Positions 35,319-44,691 of a stretch of 56,143 nucleotides of DNA are shown piece after piece. The notes below the pieces were generated by a model. That model saw nothing but the letters and a program-made list of their open reading frames with translations, made no database searches and was not told where the DNA came from. Both the position numbers and the translations under genes were made by a program. How positions within the stretch are numbered: position 1 is the stretch's first letter; the number at the start of each line of letters is the position of its first letter. The stretch spans positions 1 through 56,143 of the forward strand of contig NZ_FOTI01000018.1 in NCBI RefSeq assembly GCF_900114545.1, given 5' to 3'. The DNA comes from Halanaerobium salsuginis (GTDB lineage Bacteria > Bacillota > Halanaerobiia > Halanaerobiales > Halanaerobiaceae).

Positions 35319-35784
35319 AATAACCCCCTCTTGATTTGCTACAGTTTAATTATTAGTTGCTTTATGTTTTATTAAATCAAAGCTTTATTAGTAATTAATT
35401 TATTAAATTAATTATAACAAATAAAGTACTGTAGAAGTTATTATTATTTATGATAGAACATGGATACAATTATTTTAATAAACTTAAACAAAAATTAAAA
35501 AAATATTTTTATTTAAGCAGCTAAATCTGACATAAAATAAACTTCAATTTTGAATAAACTAAATATTTAAAGATAAAGATAGAGCAAATTACAATTGATT
35601 TTCTGAATAATTGAAATTGTTGAATGTTGATACTTTTTGTCTATAAGATTGAAAATCCCTGATTTATCAAGTATAATTAAACTAAGTAAGTTATCTATTA
35701 CTCTAAAAATTATTAAATTTAAAATTAATTGATAATAAAGTTAATGATTTAAGACAGCTGAGTCTGAAATTATAATAAAGCAGG
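35319..35784. other. 466-base AT-rich intergenic region
   Basis: Lies between two divergently oriented genes. It contains an AT-only dyad near 35394-35414, no ORF with a ribosome site, and one good rightward promoter (35649-35677). A 28-codon ORF at 35450 has no ribosome site. The rest shows nothing I can assign. Confidence 0.6.
35649..35677 (+). promoter_or_regulatory. Promoter of the polysaccharide gene pair
   Basis: TTGAAA (35649-35654), a 17-base spacer and TATAAT (35672-35677). Transcription would start near 35684, giving a leader of about 110 bases before the sugar transferase gene. Confidence 0.65.
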
Positions 35785-35793
35785 GTGAATTTT

Positions 35794-37161
35794 ATGAAAA
35801 CAAAAGAATTAATTATGAACTCCATTAGAATTATTGGAGATGTTTTTTTAGTTAATTTAGCTTTTTTTATTGCCTTTAATTTTCGTTTTGAAGGAGCAGT
35901 ACCCAAATTAAACTATCTATCTTATTTAAAGCTTGCTCCATATATCTCTATCTTTTCAATTTTACTTTTTCAGATGTACAGTCTTTATAGTAACCAACTA
36001 AAAAAGAAAATTAGCGAAATTTTTTATGCTTTTATTCCAGCTACCTTTATTATAATTTTATTTACAGGAACTTTAGCTTATTTGACTCATTCACTGGCTT
36101 TTCCGAGACTAGTTTATTTAATTTCTCTGCCAGTTCTTTTTTTATTGCTAATTAGCTGGCGCTATTTAACTATTTTATTAGAAAGTTCTATTAGTAGTCA
36201 GGAAGATATTATAATTATTGGCCGGGGAGAAAATACAGCTAAATTAATTAAAAATATTATTTATTCAATGCATACTTGTTATAATATTAAAGATGTAATT
36301 ATTGATGATGCTACCTATTTAAGTGAGCTTACTAATATTGACTTTAACATAATAACTGATTTTTCATCTTTAGAGATGAAATTGAGCGACTTAGATGCAG
36401 AAATAATCTTTATTGCTTCTAACTTAGCTGAACAGGAGAAAAAAGCTGCCTTTTATGTAGCGTTAGAAAAGGATTGGGAGGTTTCTCTAGTTCCAGAGTT
36501 TTATGAAATTATGCTTTCTGGAGCTAGACTAGAACAAGTTGGAGAAATGCCTGTTTTTGAAATTATTCCACCGAATAAAAGTTTTGGCTTTATTTTAAAA
36601 AGGCTCACTGATATTTGTTTATCCCTAATTGGGCTTATTTTAAGCTTACCCTTAACTATTCCAGCAGCCCTGGCTATTAAATTTGAAAGTAAAGGCTCCT
36701 TATTTTTTGTCCAGCAGAGAGTTAGCAGGGGCGAAAAAATATTTCCCGTTTATAAGTTTAGAACAATGGTAGTTGATGCAGAGAAAAATACTGGTCCAGT
36801 TCTAGCCTGTAAAAATGACAGTCGAGTTACTAGAGTTGGACGATTTTTGCGTAAGACAAGAATTGATGAAATACCACAGCTTTTTAATGTACTTAAAGGT
36901 GATATGAGTATTGTAGGGCCACGGCCAGAGAGACCACATTTTGTTGATCAATTTGAGCAGGAACTGCCGCATTATAAGTTTCGTCATTATATTAAAACTG
37001 GAATTACTGGAATGGCTCAAGTTAGAGGATTTTATGGCACAGATCCTGAGGATAAATTACGTATGGATTTGCTTTATGCTAATAGACGATCTTTTATTTT
37101 TGATCTTAAAATATTATTAGAAACATTGAAAGTTATTTTTATGGGACACAAAGCTAATTAA
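35794..37161 (+). CDS. Polyprenyl-phosphate sugar-1-phosphate transferase (WbaP/PglC type)
   Basis: 455-residue membrane enzyme that loads the first sugar phosphate onto undecaprenyl phosphate for polysaccharide synthesis. About four N-terminal membrane segments precede a soluble Rossmann-like region. Then comes the bacterial sugar transferase domain from about residue 265: KRLTDICLS, a membrane hairpin, [35 protein letters not shown] and GPRPERP. ATG 35794 is chosen over GTG 35785, which is part of the AGGGTG ribosome site. A GalE-like epimerase follows after 18 bases, but no glycosyltransferase, flippase or polymerase is nearby. Confidence 0.92.
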   Translation: MKTKELIMNSIRIIGDVFLVNLAFFIAFNFRFEGAVPKLNYLSYLKLAPYISIFSILLFQMYSLYSNQLKKKISEIFYAFIPATFIIILFTGTLAYLTHSLAFPRLVYLISLPVLFLLLISWRYLTILLESSISSQEDIIIIGRGENTAKLIKNIIYSMHTCYNIKDVIIDDATYLSELTNIDFNIITDFSSLEMKLSDLDAEIIFIASNLAEQEKKAAFYVALEKDWEVSLVPEFYEIMLSGARLEQVGEMPVFEIIPPNKSFGFILKRLTDICLSLIGLILSLPLTIPAALAIKFESKGSLFFVQQRVSRGEKIFPVYKFRTMVVDAEKNTGPVLACKNDSRVTRVGRFLRKTRIDEIPQLFNVLKGDMSIVGPRPERPHFVDQFEQELPHYKFRHYIKTGITGMAQVRGFYGTDPEDKLRMDLLYANRRSFIFDLKILLETLKVIFMGHKAN

Positions 37162-37179
37162 TAGGAGTGATAAATTTAA

Positions 37180-38097
37180 ATGGAGATTTTAGTTACTGGT
37201 GGGGCAGGTTTTATTGGTTCAAATATTGTTGATGCTTTAATTAAAGCTGGCCATCAGGTAATTATAGTTGATAATTTAAGTTCAGGTAAGAAAAAAAATA
37301 TAAACAAGCTAGCAAAATTTTATCAGATTGATCTCTGTCAGAATGATTTAGCCAGAGTTTTTCAAGAAAATAAAATTACGCACGTGATTCATCATGCAGC
37401 TCAAATTGATGTGCAAGCATCGATTGAAAACCCTCTTTTTGATGCCAGAAATAATATTTTAGGTACACTTAATTTATTAGAAAATTGTCGGGAATTTGCA
37501 GTTGAAAAAGTTATTTATGCTTCTTCAGCTGCTGTTTATGGCGAACCAGATTATCTACCAGTCGATGAAAAACATCCACTTAAAATCATGTCAGGTTATG
37601 GAATAAGCAAACATACTCCAGAACATTATTTAAAGGTATACCAGGAACTTTATGGGATAAATTATACAATATTTCGTTATGCTAATGTTTATGGACCTCG
37701 TCAGGACCCAGCTGGTGAAGGAGGGGTAGTCTCAATTTTTGTTGACCAGATGTTGGCTGGTAAAAGACCAGTTATTTTTGGAGATGGCAGTCAAAGCAGA
37801 GATTTTATTCATGTTTACGATATTGTAAAAGCTAATTTGCTGGCTCTTAGTAAAGGCAATAATCTTTTAATTAATCTGAGTACTGAATCAAGATCCAGTA
37901 TCAAAGAGCTGGTAAAATATTTAAATAAAATTCTGGCTTTTAATTTAAAACCGATTTATAAACCTGCTCGCTCTGGAGATATTTTACATTCTGTATTGGC
38001 AAATTCACAGGCCAGGCAAATCTTAGGCTGGCAGCCAGAATATGATCTTTTATCTGGTCTGGAGCAGACAATTAATTATTATAAAAAATTAAACTAA
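37180..38097 (+). CDS. NAD-dependent sugar nucleotide epimerase (GalE-like)
   Basis: 305-residue extended SDR. The nucleotide motif GGAGFIGSN is at the N-terminus; YASSAAVYG and the catalytic YGISKH tyrosine-lysine follow, then YANVYGPRQDP. This is the UDP-glucose 4-epimerase/dehydratase group; the short length fits UDP-glucose/UDP-GlcNAc 4-epimerases of Gram-positive type. It likely supplies the nucleotide sugar for the transferase upstream. Its last nine bases overlap the convergent AraC gene. Confidence 0.9.
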   Translation: MEILVTGGAGFIGSNIVDALIKAGHQVIIVDNLSSGKKKNINKLAKFYQIDLCQNDLARVFQENKITHVIHHAAQIDVQASIENPLFDARNNILGTLNLLENCREFAVEKVIYASSAAVYGEPDYLPVDEKHPLKIMSGYGISKHTPEHYLKVYQELYGINYTIFRYANVYGPRQDPAGEGGVVSIFVDQMLAGKRPVIFGDGSQSRDFIHVYDIVKANLLALSKGNNLLINLSTESRSSIKELVKYLNKILAFNLKPIYKPARSGDILHSVLANSQARQILGWQPEYDLLSGLEQTINYYKKLN

Positions 38098-38964
38098 AAA
38101 TGATTTAAACTCTCGTTTTTGATCAATTTTCTTTTGATATTTTTGAGGAGAAATTCCAATTTCTTTTTTAAAAGCTCGATAAAAACTTGAATAATTACCA
38201 AAATTTAAAATACTAGCTACCTCACCACAGCTTTTTTCTGTCAATAATAATTCTTTTGCTTTCATTATTTTTTTATAATGAATATACTGCAGAACAGAAA
38301 ATCCGGTATTTTCTTTAAAAATATGAGCCAGATATGATTTATTTAAATAAAATTCGGCCGCAAGACTATTTAAAGATAATTCAGCTTCTAAATTTTGATT
38401 AATAAACTTAATTATTTTAAGAATTCGGCTATTATAGGTGCTCATTTCCTGAATGTTTTTTTGCTGGTTTTGCTTAAATAGCTGATTAATTAATACCAAC
38501 AATTGAATAAAATAAGTTTCAATCATTATTTCTGCTTCAGCAGGTTTAGTATTTATATATTCAGCTATCTTTTTTAAATAGCTGAATATTTTTTTGTTTT
38601 GATCAATAATTTTATTATTATCTGCTGTTGATCTATTTTCAAAACAGCATAAAAGATCAAAATCAAGATAATTATATTTTTTTATTTCCCAGGGATAAAA
38701 ATGGATTACAATTCTTTCATATGGAATAGCAGAATTGAGAACTGGTTTATGGAGTTCCCGATTATTAATTAAAAGCAGATTGTTTTTAGCTAGCTGATAA
38801 GCTCGTCCTTCAATATAATAAGTAACATCTCCATTTAGAAAATAATATATTTCATAAAAATCATGCAGATGGGGTTTGAAATTTTCTTCAGTTCCAATAG
38901 TTTTAGAATTAGTATAAGTAATTTCTAAAAGTCTATTTTTAAAAAAATAACTATCATTTGCCAA
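38089..38964 (-). CDS. AraC family transcriptional regulator
   Basis: 291-residue regulator. An N-terminal cupin sensor (HLHDFYEIYYFLNGDVTYYIEG) is followed by two helix-turn-helix units at about residues 185-280 (LSLNSLAAEFYLNKSYLAHIFKENTG and CGEVASILNFGNYSSFYRAFKKEIG). The start is TTG 38964, eight bases after AAGGAGGA. It is divergent from operon C, 145 bases away, and so probably activates the isomerase, dehydrogenase and ABC transporter genes in response to a sugar. It overlaps the end of the convergent epimerase gene. Confidence 0.9.
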   Translation of the reverse strand: MANDSYFFKNRLLEITYTNSKTIGTEENFKPHLHDFYEIYYFLNGDVTYYIEGRAYQLAKNNLLLINNRELHKPVLNSAIPYERIVIHFYPWEIKKYNYLDFDLLCCFENRSTADNNKIIDQNKKIFSYLKKIAEYINTKPAEAEIMIETYFIQLLVLINQLFKQNQQKNIQEMSTYNSRILKIIKFINQNLEAELSLNSLAAEFYLNKSYLAHIFKENTGFSVLQYIHYKKIMKAKELLLTEKSCGEVASILNFGNYSSFYRAFKKEIGISPQKYQKKIDQKREFKSFLV

Positions 38965-39109
38965 TTAAGACTTCCTCCTTAAAGTTAATTAATTTAATTA
39001 TACCTAAAGATTTGCAATATTTAAAGCAGGAATAGCAAAGATATAGTTTGATAATTGAGATATAATTAACATATAAGCTGAAATATTCAGAAAATGAGGG
39101 GGAGAAAAA

Positions 39110-40021
39110 TTGTATTACACAGGTTTTGCAGATGAAGCAGCTGCTTCTATTGATCAACAAATTGCTGTAACTAAAGAGTTAGGCTGGCACTATATTGAGG
39201 CCCGAGAAATTGATGGAGTTAATTTAACTGACTTAAGTGAGGCCAAATTTGCAGAGATAGCAGAAAAATTAGCTAAAGCAGGAGTTGAAATTAATTGTTT
39301 TGGTAGTGCAGTTGCCAATTGGGGTAAAGATCCTCGCTTCGAAGATTCATTTAAAAGAAGTTTAGCTGAGTTAGCAAGAGCAATTCCCCGGATGAAACAG
39401 CTTGGGACTAAAATGATTAGAGGTATGAGTTATGGGATTCCCCGTGATCTAGGACCACAGAATCCGGAATTAGAAGCAAAAATTATTGCAAGTTTAAAAA
39501 AAATGGTTAAATTATGTGCAGAAGCTGATTTGATCTATGTTCATGAGAATTGTATGAATTATTTTTCCCAATCTTATCAGCACATGGAACAGTTAACTAG
39601 GTCTATTAATTCTGATAATTTTAAGATCGTTTTTGATACAGGTAATCCATTGATGGCTGATAATAGAATGGGAGCAGAACCATATTCAAAACAGACAAGT
39701 TGGGGAGCTTATCAGCAGTTAAAAGATCATATTTATTATGTGCATATTAAAGATGGGAATTTTGTTAAAGAAACAGCTGGCATTTTTCCGGAAATGAATT
39801 ACACTTATCCTGGTGAAGGCAATGCTGAAGTGAAAAAGATTTTAGTTGATTTATTAAAAAATGGCTATGATGGTGGACTTTCTATTGAACCTCATATGGG
39901 GGCTGTTTATCATGAAACAGAAAATCTAACCGAAGCAGAAGCAAAATATAATACTTATCTTGAGTATGGAAAAAGATTTATGAGTTTGATGACAGAAATT
40001 AAAGCTGAAGCTGTTTCATAA
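39110..40021 (+). CDS. Sugar phosphate isomerase/epimerase (xylose isomerase-like TIM barrel)
   Basis: 303-residue TIM-barrel protein of the AP-endonuclease-2/IolE-like family. Probable metal ligands are the Glu of HENCMN, the Asp of FDTGNP, the His of VHIKDG and the Glu of SIEPH. A TTG start is supported by GAGGGGGA just upstream. It is the first gene of operon C, opposite the AraC regulator, and is followed by two Gfo/Idh/MocA dehydrogenases. That combination often acts on inositols or unusual ketoses. Exact reaction unknown. Confidence 0.87.
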   Translation: MYYTGFADEAAASIDQQIAVTKELGWHYIEAREIDGVNLTDLSEAKFAEIAEKLAKAGVEINCFGSAVANWGKDPRFEDSFKRSLAELARAIPRMKQLGTKMIRGMSYGIPRDLGPQNPELEAKIIASLKKMVKLCAEADLIYVHENCMNYFSQSYQHMEQLTRSINSDNFKIVFDTGNPLMADNRMGAEPYSKQTSWGAYQQLKDHIYYVHIKDGNFVKETAGIFPEMNYTYPGEGNAEVKKILVDLLKNGYDGGLSIEPHMGAVYHETENLTEAEAKYNTYLEYGKRFMSLMTEIKAEAVS

Positions 40022-40039
40022 TTGGAGGGGGATTAAGTA

Positions 40040-41197
40040 ATGGCAGAATTGAAAGTTGGTATAATTGGTATTGGCAATATGGGAACTGCTCATGCTAAAA
40101 ATTTAGCAGCTGGCCAGGTTAAAGGGGCTGAATTAGTAGCTGTATGTGATATTAATCAGCAGCGTCTGGACTGGGCAGCTGAAAATTTAGCTCAGCAAGT
40201 TAAACTTTATTCTGAGGCAGCAGAATTATTAAATTATGCAGAGTTAGAGGCAGTAATTATTGCAACTCCTCACTATGACCACCCTCCCCTAGCTATAGCT
40301 GCTTTTAAAAAGGGCCTGCATGTTTTAACTGAAAAGCCAGCTGGAGTTTATACTAAGGCTGTACGAGAAATGAATAAGGCTGCTCTGGCTGCTGGAAAAA
40401 CTTTTGCTATTATGTATAATCAGCGAACCAGACCTATTTACCAAAAAGTTAAGGATTTAGTTAGTAGCGGTGAACTTGGCGACTTAAAAAGAATTAACTG
40501 GATTATTGATTGGTATCGACCGCAAAGTTATTATGATAATGGAGGCTGGCGTGCTACCTGGCAGGGAGAAGGTGGAGGAGTTCTGCTTAATCAAGATCCC
40601 CACCAACTTGATCTCTGGCAGTGGATATGTGGTATGCCAATTAGAATTAGAGCTTTTGCTGCGGAAGGTAAATATCATCAAATTGAAGTAGAAGATGATG
40701 TTACAGCTTATTTTGAATATGAAAATGGAGCGACTGGTGTTTTAGTTACTTCAACTGGTATTGCTCCAGAAACAAATCGGCTCGAAATAACTGGCACTAA
40801 AGGAAAGATAATTGTTGAAGCAGAAAAATTAATTTTTAAACGGCTCCGAATTTCGGAACCTGAATTCAATAATACTTTTAAAGGTGGATTTGGTAAGCCA
40901 GAATGCTGGCAGATTGAAATACCGACCACAGATACTGGGGCTGAACACCTCAAAATATTAAATAATTGGGTAGCTGCTATTCAGCAGGGAACAAAATTAA
41001 TTGCTCCTGGAGAAGAAGGTATTAAAGGTTTAACTATCTCTAATGCGATTCATCTTTCTGCCTGGAATGATGACTGGGTAGAAATTCCTTACTCAGAAGA
41101 TTTATTTTACCAAAAATTGCAGACTAAAATAGCCAACTCTAGTTTTGAGAAAAAAACTACAGAGAGTAGAACTTTTTCTGTGGAAGGAACTTTTTAG
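40040..41197 (+). CDS. Gfo/Idh/MocA family oxidoreductase, first copy
   Basis: 385-residue sugar or cyclitol dehydrogenase. The N-terminal Rossmann motif is GIIGIGNMGTAHAKN. The hallmark EKPAGVYT supplies the catalytic lysine, and the C-terminal alpha/beta domain has GGGVLLNQDPHQLDLWQW. GGAGGGG precedes the ATG. It probably oxidises or reduces a ring hydroxyl using NAD(P); with the next gene it could catalyse an oxidation-reduction pair that inverts a sugar carbon. Confidence 0.9.
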   Translation: MAELKVGIIGIGNMGTAHAKNLAAGQVKGAELVAVCDINQQRLDWAAENLAQQVKLYSEAAELLNYAELEAVIIATPHYDHPPLAIAAFKKGLHVLTEKPAGVYTKAVREMNKAALAAGKTFAIMYNQRTRPIYQKVKDLVSSGELGDLKRINWIIDWYRPQSYYDNGGWRATWQGEGGGVLLNQDPHQLDLWQWICGMPIRIRAFAAEGKYHQIEVEDDVTAYFEYENGATGVLVTSTGIAPETNRLEITGTKGKIIVEAEKLIFKRLRISEPEFNNTFKGGFGKPECWQIEIPTTDTGAEHLKILNNWVAAIQQGTKLIAPGEEGIKGLTISNAIHLSAWNDDWVEIPYSEDLFYQKLQTKIANSSFEKKTTESRTFSVEGTF

Positions 41198-41255
41198 CTG
41201 CTTTTTTGATCTGAAAGATAAATTTATGATTACTAGAGAAAGGGTTAGATAAGCC

Positions 41256-42275
41256 ATGCAGAAATTAAAAACAGCAATTATTGGCTGTGGAAATATTTTT
41301 CCAGTCCATGCTGATGTATTAAAAAACTTAGCAGATGTAGAATTAACATATGTAGTCGACAATCAAAAATCAAGAGCTAAAGCTGCTGCCAGTAAATATA
41401 ATTGCAGTTATTTAACAGATTATCGCAAGCTATTTAATCTCCAGCTTGATGTAGTTCATGTTTGTACTCCACATTATTTGCATTTACCAATGACAGCTGA
41501 TCTTTTAGAACATAATTTAAATGTTTTGTTAGAAAAGCCATTAACTCTTAACTATCAGACTGGTTGCCAACTTGCCCAACTGGCTGCTGGAAGCAGCAGT
41601 AAATTAGGAGTAGTTTTTCAGAATAGATTTAATCCCAATAACCAAAAAGCTAAACAGCTGCTTAGTCGGGGTGAACTAGGCAAAATTAAGGGTATTAAAG
41701 GCTTTGTAACCTGGCATCGCGATAAAAATTATTATCTTCAGGACAGCTGGCGAGGTAGTTATCAAACTGAAGGGGGAGGTGTCTTAATTAATCAGGCTAT
41801 TCATACTCTAGATTTAATGCATTGGTTTGTGGGTGATGTTGCAGAACTTAAAGCTTCAATTGATACCAGGCTGCTGCAAAATATAATTGAAGTTGAAGAT
41901 ACAGCTGAGGCAACTCTATATTTTGCGAATGGAGCAGTTGGTATTTTTTATGCAACAAATACATTTACTTCGAATAGCCCTGTTGAAATTGTGATTGATT
42001 GTGAAAAAGCTAGCTTACAGCTGGTTGGAAAGCGCTTGCTAAAAATAGAATCTGGCATAGTTGAAGAACTGCAGATACAGGCTGAAAAGGAACCTGCTAA
42101 TTATAAATCTTATTGGGGAAATAGTCATCAAAAAATTATTAGTGGTTTTTACAAGGATATTAAGCTTGGAACAGAGAAGTATATAATTAATGCAGAATCT
42201 GCGGTAAAATCACTGCAGATAATAGATGCTATTTATCAATCTGCTCATCAGAATAGGCGGATTGTTTTAAAATAA
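41256..42275 (+). CDS. Gfo/Idh/MocA family oxidoreductase, second copy
   Basis: 339-residue paralogue with AIIGCGNIFPVHAD, the catalytic EKPLTL motif and GGGVLINQAIHTLDLMHW. About 46 residues shorter than the preceding copy, mainly at the C-terminus. It lies 58 bases downstream in the same unit, after a GAAAGG-type ribosome site. Two dehydrogenases next to a TIM-barrel isomerase suggest a short pathway for one imported sugar. Confidence 0.9.
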   Translation: MQKLKTAIIGCGNIFPVHADVLKNLADVELTYVVDNQKSRAKAAASKYNCSYLTDYRKLFNLQLDVVHVCTPHYLHLPMTADLLEHNLNVLLEKPLTLNYQTGCQLAQLAAGSSSKLGVVFQNRFNPNNQKAKQLLSRGELGKIKGIKGFVTWHRDKNYYLQDSWRGSYQTEGGGVLINQAIHTLDLMHWFVGDVAELKASIDTRLLQNIIEVEDTAEATLYFANGAVGIFYATNTFTSNSPVEIVIDCEKASLQLVGKRLLKIESGIVEELQIQAEKEPANYKSYWGNSHQKIISGFYKDIKLGTEKYIINAESAVKSLQIIDAIYQSAHQNRRIVLK

Positions 42276-42451
42276 ATTTAAATAGGGGGTGAAAGAGAGG
42301 AAGTCGAGTTTTTTAGTGAAATAGGTCAGTAGCTGTTAAATTTTTAGAAAATAAAAAAAGATATTTATAATCAGAATAAATTCAAAATTTAATCAAGTAA
42401 CAATTAATCAAACAAAAATAAATAAAAGCAAAAGCAGGAGGGATTTAAGTA

Positions 42452-43726
42452 ATGAAAAAGAGTATTCTAGTTATTTTAATGATTTTTATTTTGACAGCAA
42501 GTTTTTCTTCAGCAGTTTTAGCAGAAAAAATAACTTTGCGGATGGCCTGGTGGGGTTCACAGAATAGGCATATTAGAACTTTACAGGTAATCAAAATGTA
42601 TGAGAAGCTTCATCCTGAAATTGATATTGAGCCTCAATATACTGGTTGGACTGGCTATTGGGAAAAAATGGCTGCTCAGGCTGCCGGGAATAGATTACCT
42701 GATATAATGCAGCATGATCGCAAATATATTGTTCAATACGCAAATAATAATCAACTTTTAAATTTGAATCCTTATGTTGATTCAGGGCTGCTTGATCTAA
42801 GCAATGTAGATATGCCACTGGGGGTAATTGATGATAATCTTTATGGAATTACTCTTGGGGTAAATGCAGTTGGAATCGCTGCTGATCCCAGCCTTTTTGA
42901 GGCTGCAGGTGTAGAAATGCCAGCTGCTAATTGGGATTGGGATCAATATATTGCAGCTGGTAAACAAATTAAAGATAAATTAGGAATTTATGCAGATCGA
43001 ACTATGCCTCATTCCTGGGCCGGAATTTTTGACTTAAGAATTTGGTTAAGACAGCATGGCAAATCACTTTATAATGAAGCTGGTACAGCTTTAGGATATG
43101 AAGATGATCAATTATTTGCCGATCTTTATACAAGAATGAAAGAATTAGTTGATAGTGGTTTTTATGCACCACCCTCTTTGATGAAAGAAGTGGGAACTAA
43201 TGTAGAAGAAGAGCTTGTTACTAATCAACAGGCTGCGATGGCTGGTGTATGGAGCAATCAGATTGTAGCTATATCTTCTGCAGCTGGCAAAAAACTTGAA
43301 TTACTAACTGTACCAGAAGTTAAGAATCAAGTTAAGGAAGGTATGTTTATTAAACAGGGCCAGTATTTAACAGTAACTAAAAATAGTGAACATCCTGCAG
43401 AAGCGGTTAAATTTCTTAATTATTTTTTAAATAATATTGAAGCTAATAAAGTTTTAATGGCTGAAAGAGGTGTACCGGCAGCTAAACCAGTGCGGGATGC
43501 TTTAATGCCTCTTCTTGATGATATTAACAAAGAACAGTTTGAATATATTGAAACAGCAGCAGCTAATTCAAGTGATATTTTCCCTCCGCCTCCTAGTGGA
43601 CATATGGAAATTGTTGACTTAAAACAGCGCTTGATGATGTCTGTTATGTATGGCACTATGGAGCCCCTGGCAGCTGCGCAGGAGTTTAGAAAACAGGCAA
43701 CTATTATTTTGAATAAAAACAACTAA
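42452..43726 (+). CDS. ABC sugar transporter solute-binding protein
   Basis: 424-residue family 1 binding protein. Signal peptide residues 1 to about 24 (cleavage near VLA-EKI); no lipobox. The mature protein begins ITLRMAWWGSQNRH and has QYTGWTGYWEKMAAQAAGNRLPDIM, typical of oligosaccharide binders. AGGAGGG precedes the ATG. It follows the dehydrogenases after 176 bases that contain only a weak -10-like TATAAT at 42366. The permeases follow after a hairpin. The ligand is presumably the sugar processed by the three upstream enzymes. Confidence 0.92.
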   Translation: MKKSILVILMIFILTASFSSAVLAEKITLRMAWWGSQNRHIRTLQVIKMYEKLHPEIDIEPQYTGWTGYWEKMAAQAAGNRLPDIMQHDRKYIVQYANNNQLLNLNPYVDSGLLDLSNVDMPLGVIDDNLYGITLGVNAVGIAADPSLFEAAGVEMPAANWDWDQYIAAGKQIKDKLGIYADRTMPHSWAGIFDLRIWLRQHGKSLYNEAGTALGYEDDQLFADLYTRMKELVDSGFYAPPSLMKEVGTNVEEELVTNQQAAMAGVWSNQIVAISSAAGKKLELLTVPEVKNQVKEGMFIKQGQYLTVTKNSEHPAEAVKFLNYFLNNIEANKVLMAERGVPAAKPVRDALMPLLDDINKEQFEYIETAAANSSDIFPPPPSGHMEIVDLKQRLMMSVMYGTMEPLAAAQEFRKQATIILNKNN

Positions 43727-43733
43727 ATCTAAT

Positions 43734-43765
43734 AACTGGAGCTGCAGTTAATTACAGTTCCAGTT
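43734..43765 (+). other. Intercistronic stem-loop after the operon C binding-protein gene
   Basis: AACTGGAGCTG pairs with CAGTTCCAGTT (11 pairs, one G-T) across a 10-base loop and is followed by TTTT. Same placement as the hairpins at 5763 and 18191, between binding protein and permease. Confidence 0.7.
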
Positions 43766-43786
43766 TTCAAAAAAGGAGGAATTAAT

Positions 43787-44689
43787 TTGAGAAATTATGT
43801 TAATGAAAGAACAACTCTAGCTGGCTATATTTTTATTAGCCCCTGGTTGTTTGGGTTTCTGGCCTTTATGTTGGTACCAGTTATTATGTCTTTATATTAC
43901 TCTTTTACTAGCTATAATCTGGTTAGTAGTTCAGTTTTTGTAGGCTTAGAAAATTATAAAGAAATTATTATGGATGATCCGCGTTTTTTGAATTCATTAA
44001 AAGTTACTTTTATTTATACTTTTACGGCTTTACCATTAAGATTAGGTTTTGCACTTTTACTGGCAGTATTGTTTAATCAGGGGCGCCGCTTTGTAGGATT
44101 ATATAGAACACTTTTTTATGTACCTTCTTTAATAGGTGGGAGTGTAGCGATTTCCGTAGTCTGGAGACAGCTCTTTGGTTATAGTGGAGCAATGAATGAT
44201 ATTCTTGTTGGTCTTGGTATCTTAAAAGCTCCAATTGGTTTTATCGGGAATCCTAAAACATCACTCTGGACCCTTGTTTTATTAGCAGCCTGGCAGTTTG
44301 GATCACCAATGTTAATTTTTTTAGCTGGTTTAAAGCAAATTCCGATTAGGCTTTATGAGTCAGCAGCAATTGATGGAGCAAACTGGTGGCAGAAATTTTT
44401 CCGGATAACAATTCCCATGCTAACACCTGTTATCTTTTTTAATGTGGTAATGCAGACAATTCGCCTTTTTATGATGTTTACTCAGGCTTATATTATTACT
44501 GAAGGTGGGCCAATTGATTCAACAATGGTTTATGTACTTTATCTATTCAAACAAGCTTTTCAGTATAGTTCAATGGGCTATGCCAGTTCGTTAGCCTGGA
44601 TTTTACTTATTATTTTGAGTGTAATTACTTTACTTATTTTTAAAAGTTCTAAATACTGGGTATTTTATGAGGCGGAAGGAGAGAATTGA
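43787..44689 (+). CDS. ABC sugar transporter permease (MalF/UgpA type)
   Basis: 300-residue permease with six membrane segments; the ATPase-docking loop reads YESAAIDGANWWQKFFRITIP near residue 200. TTG start supported by AAAGGAGGA seven bases upstream. It ends two bases before the next start codon, so the two permeases are translationally coupled. Confidence 0.93.
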   Translation: MRNYVNERTTLAGYIFISPWLFGFLAFMLVPVIMSLYYSFTSYNLVSSSVFVGLENYKEIIMDDPRFLNSLKVTFIYTFTALPLRLGFALLLAVLFNQGRRFVGLYRTLFYVPSLIGGSVAISVVWRQLFGYSGAMNDILVGLGILKAPIGFIGNPKTSLWTLVLLAAWQFGSPMLIFLAGLKQIPIRLYESAAIDGANWWQKFFRITIPMLTPVIFFNVVMQTIRLFMMFTQAYIITEGGPIDSTMVYVLYLFKQAFQYSSMGYASSLAWILLIILSVITLLIFKSSKYWVFYEAEGEN

Positions 44690-44691
44690 TA

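Noticed and set aside
35450-35536. 28-codon ORF in the 466-base intergenic region
   Set aside because: No ribosome site and no recognisable features in AT-rich DNA.
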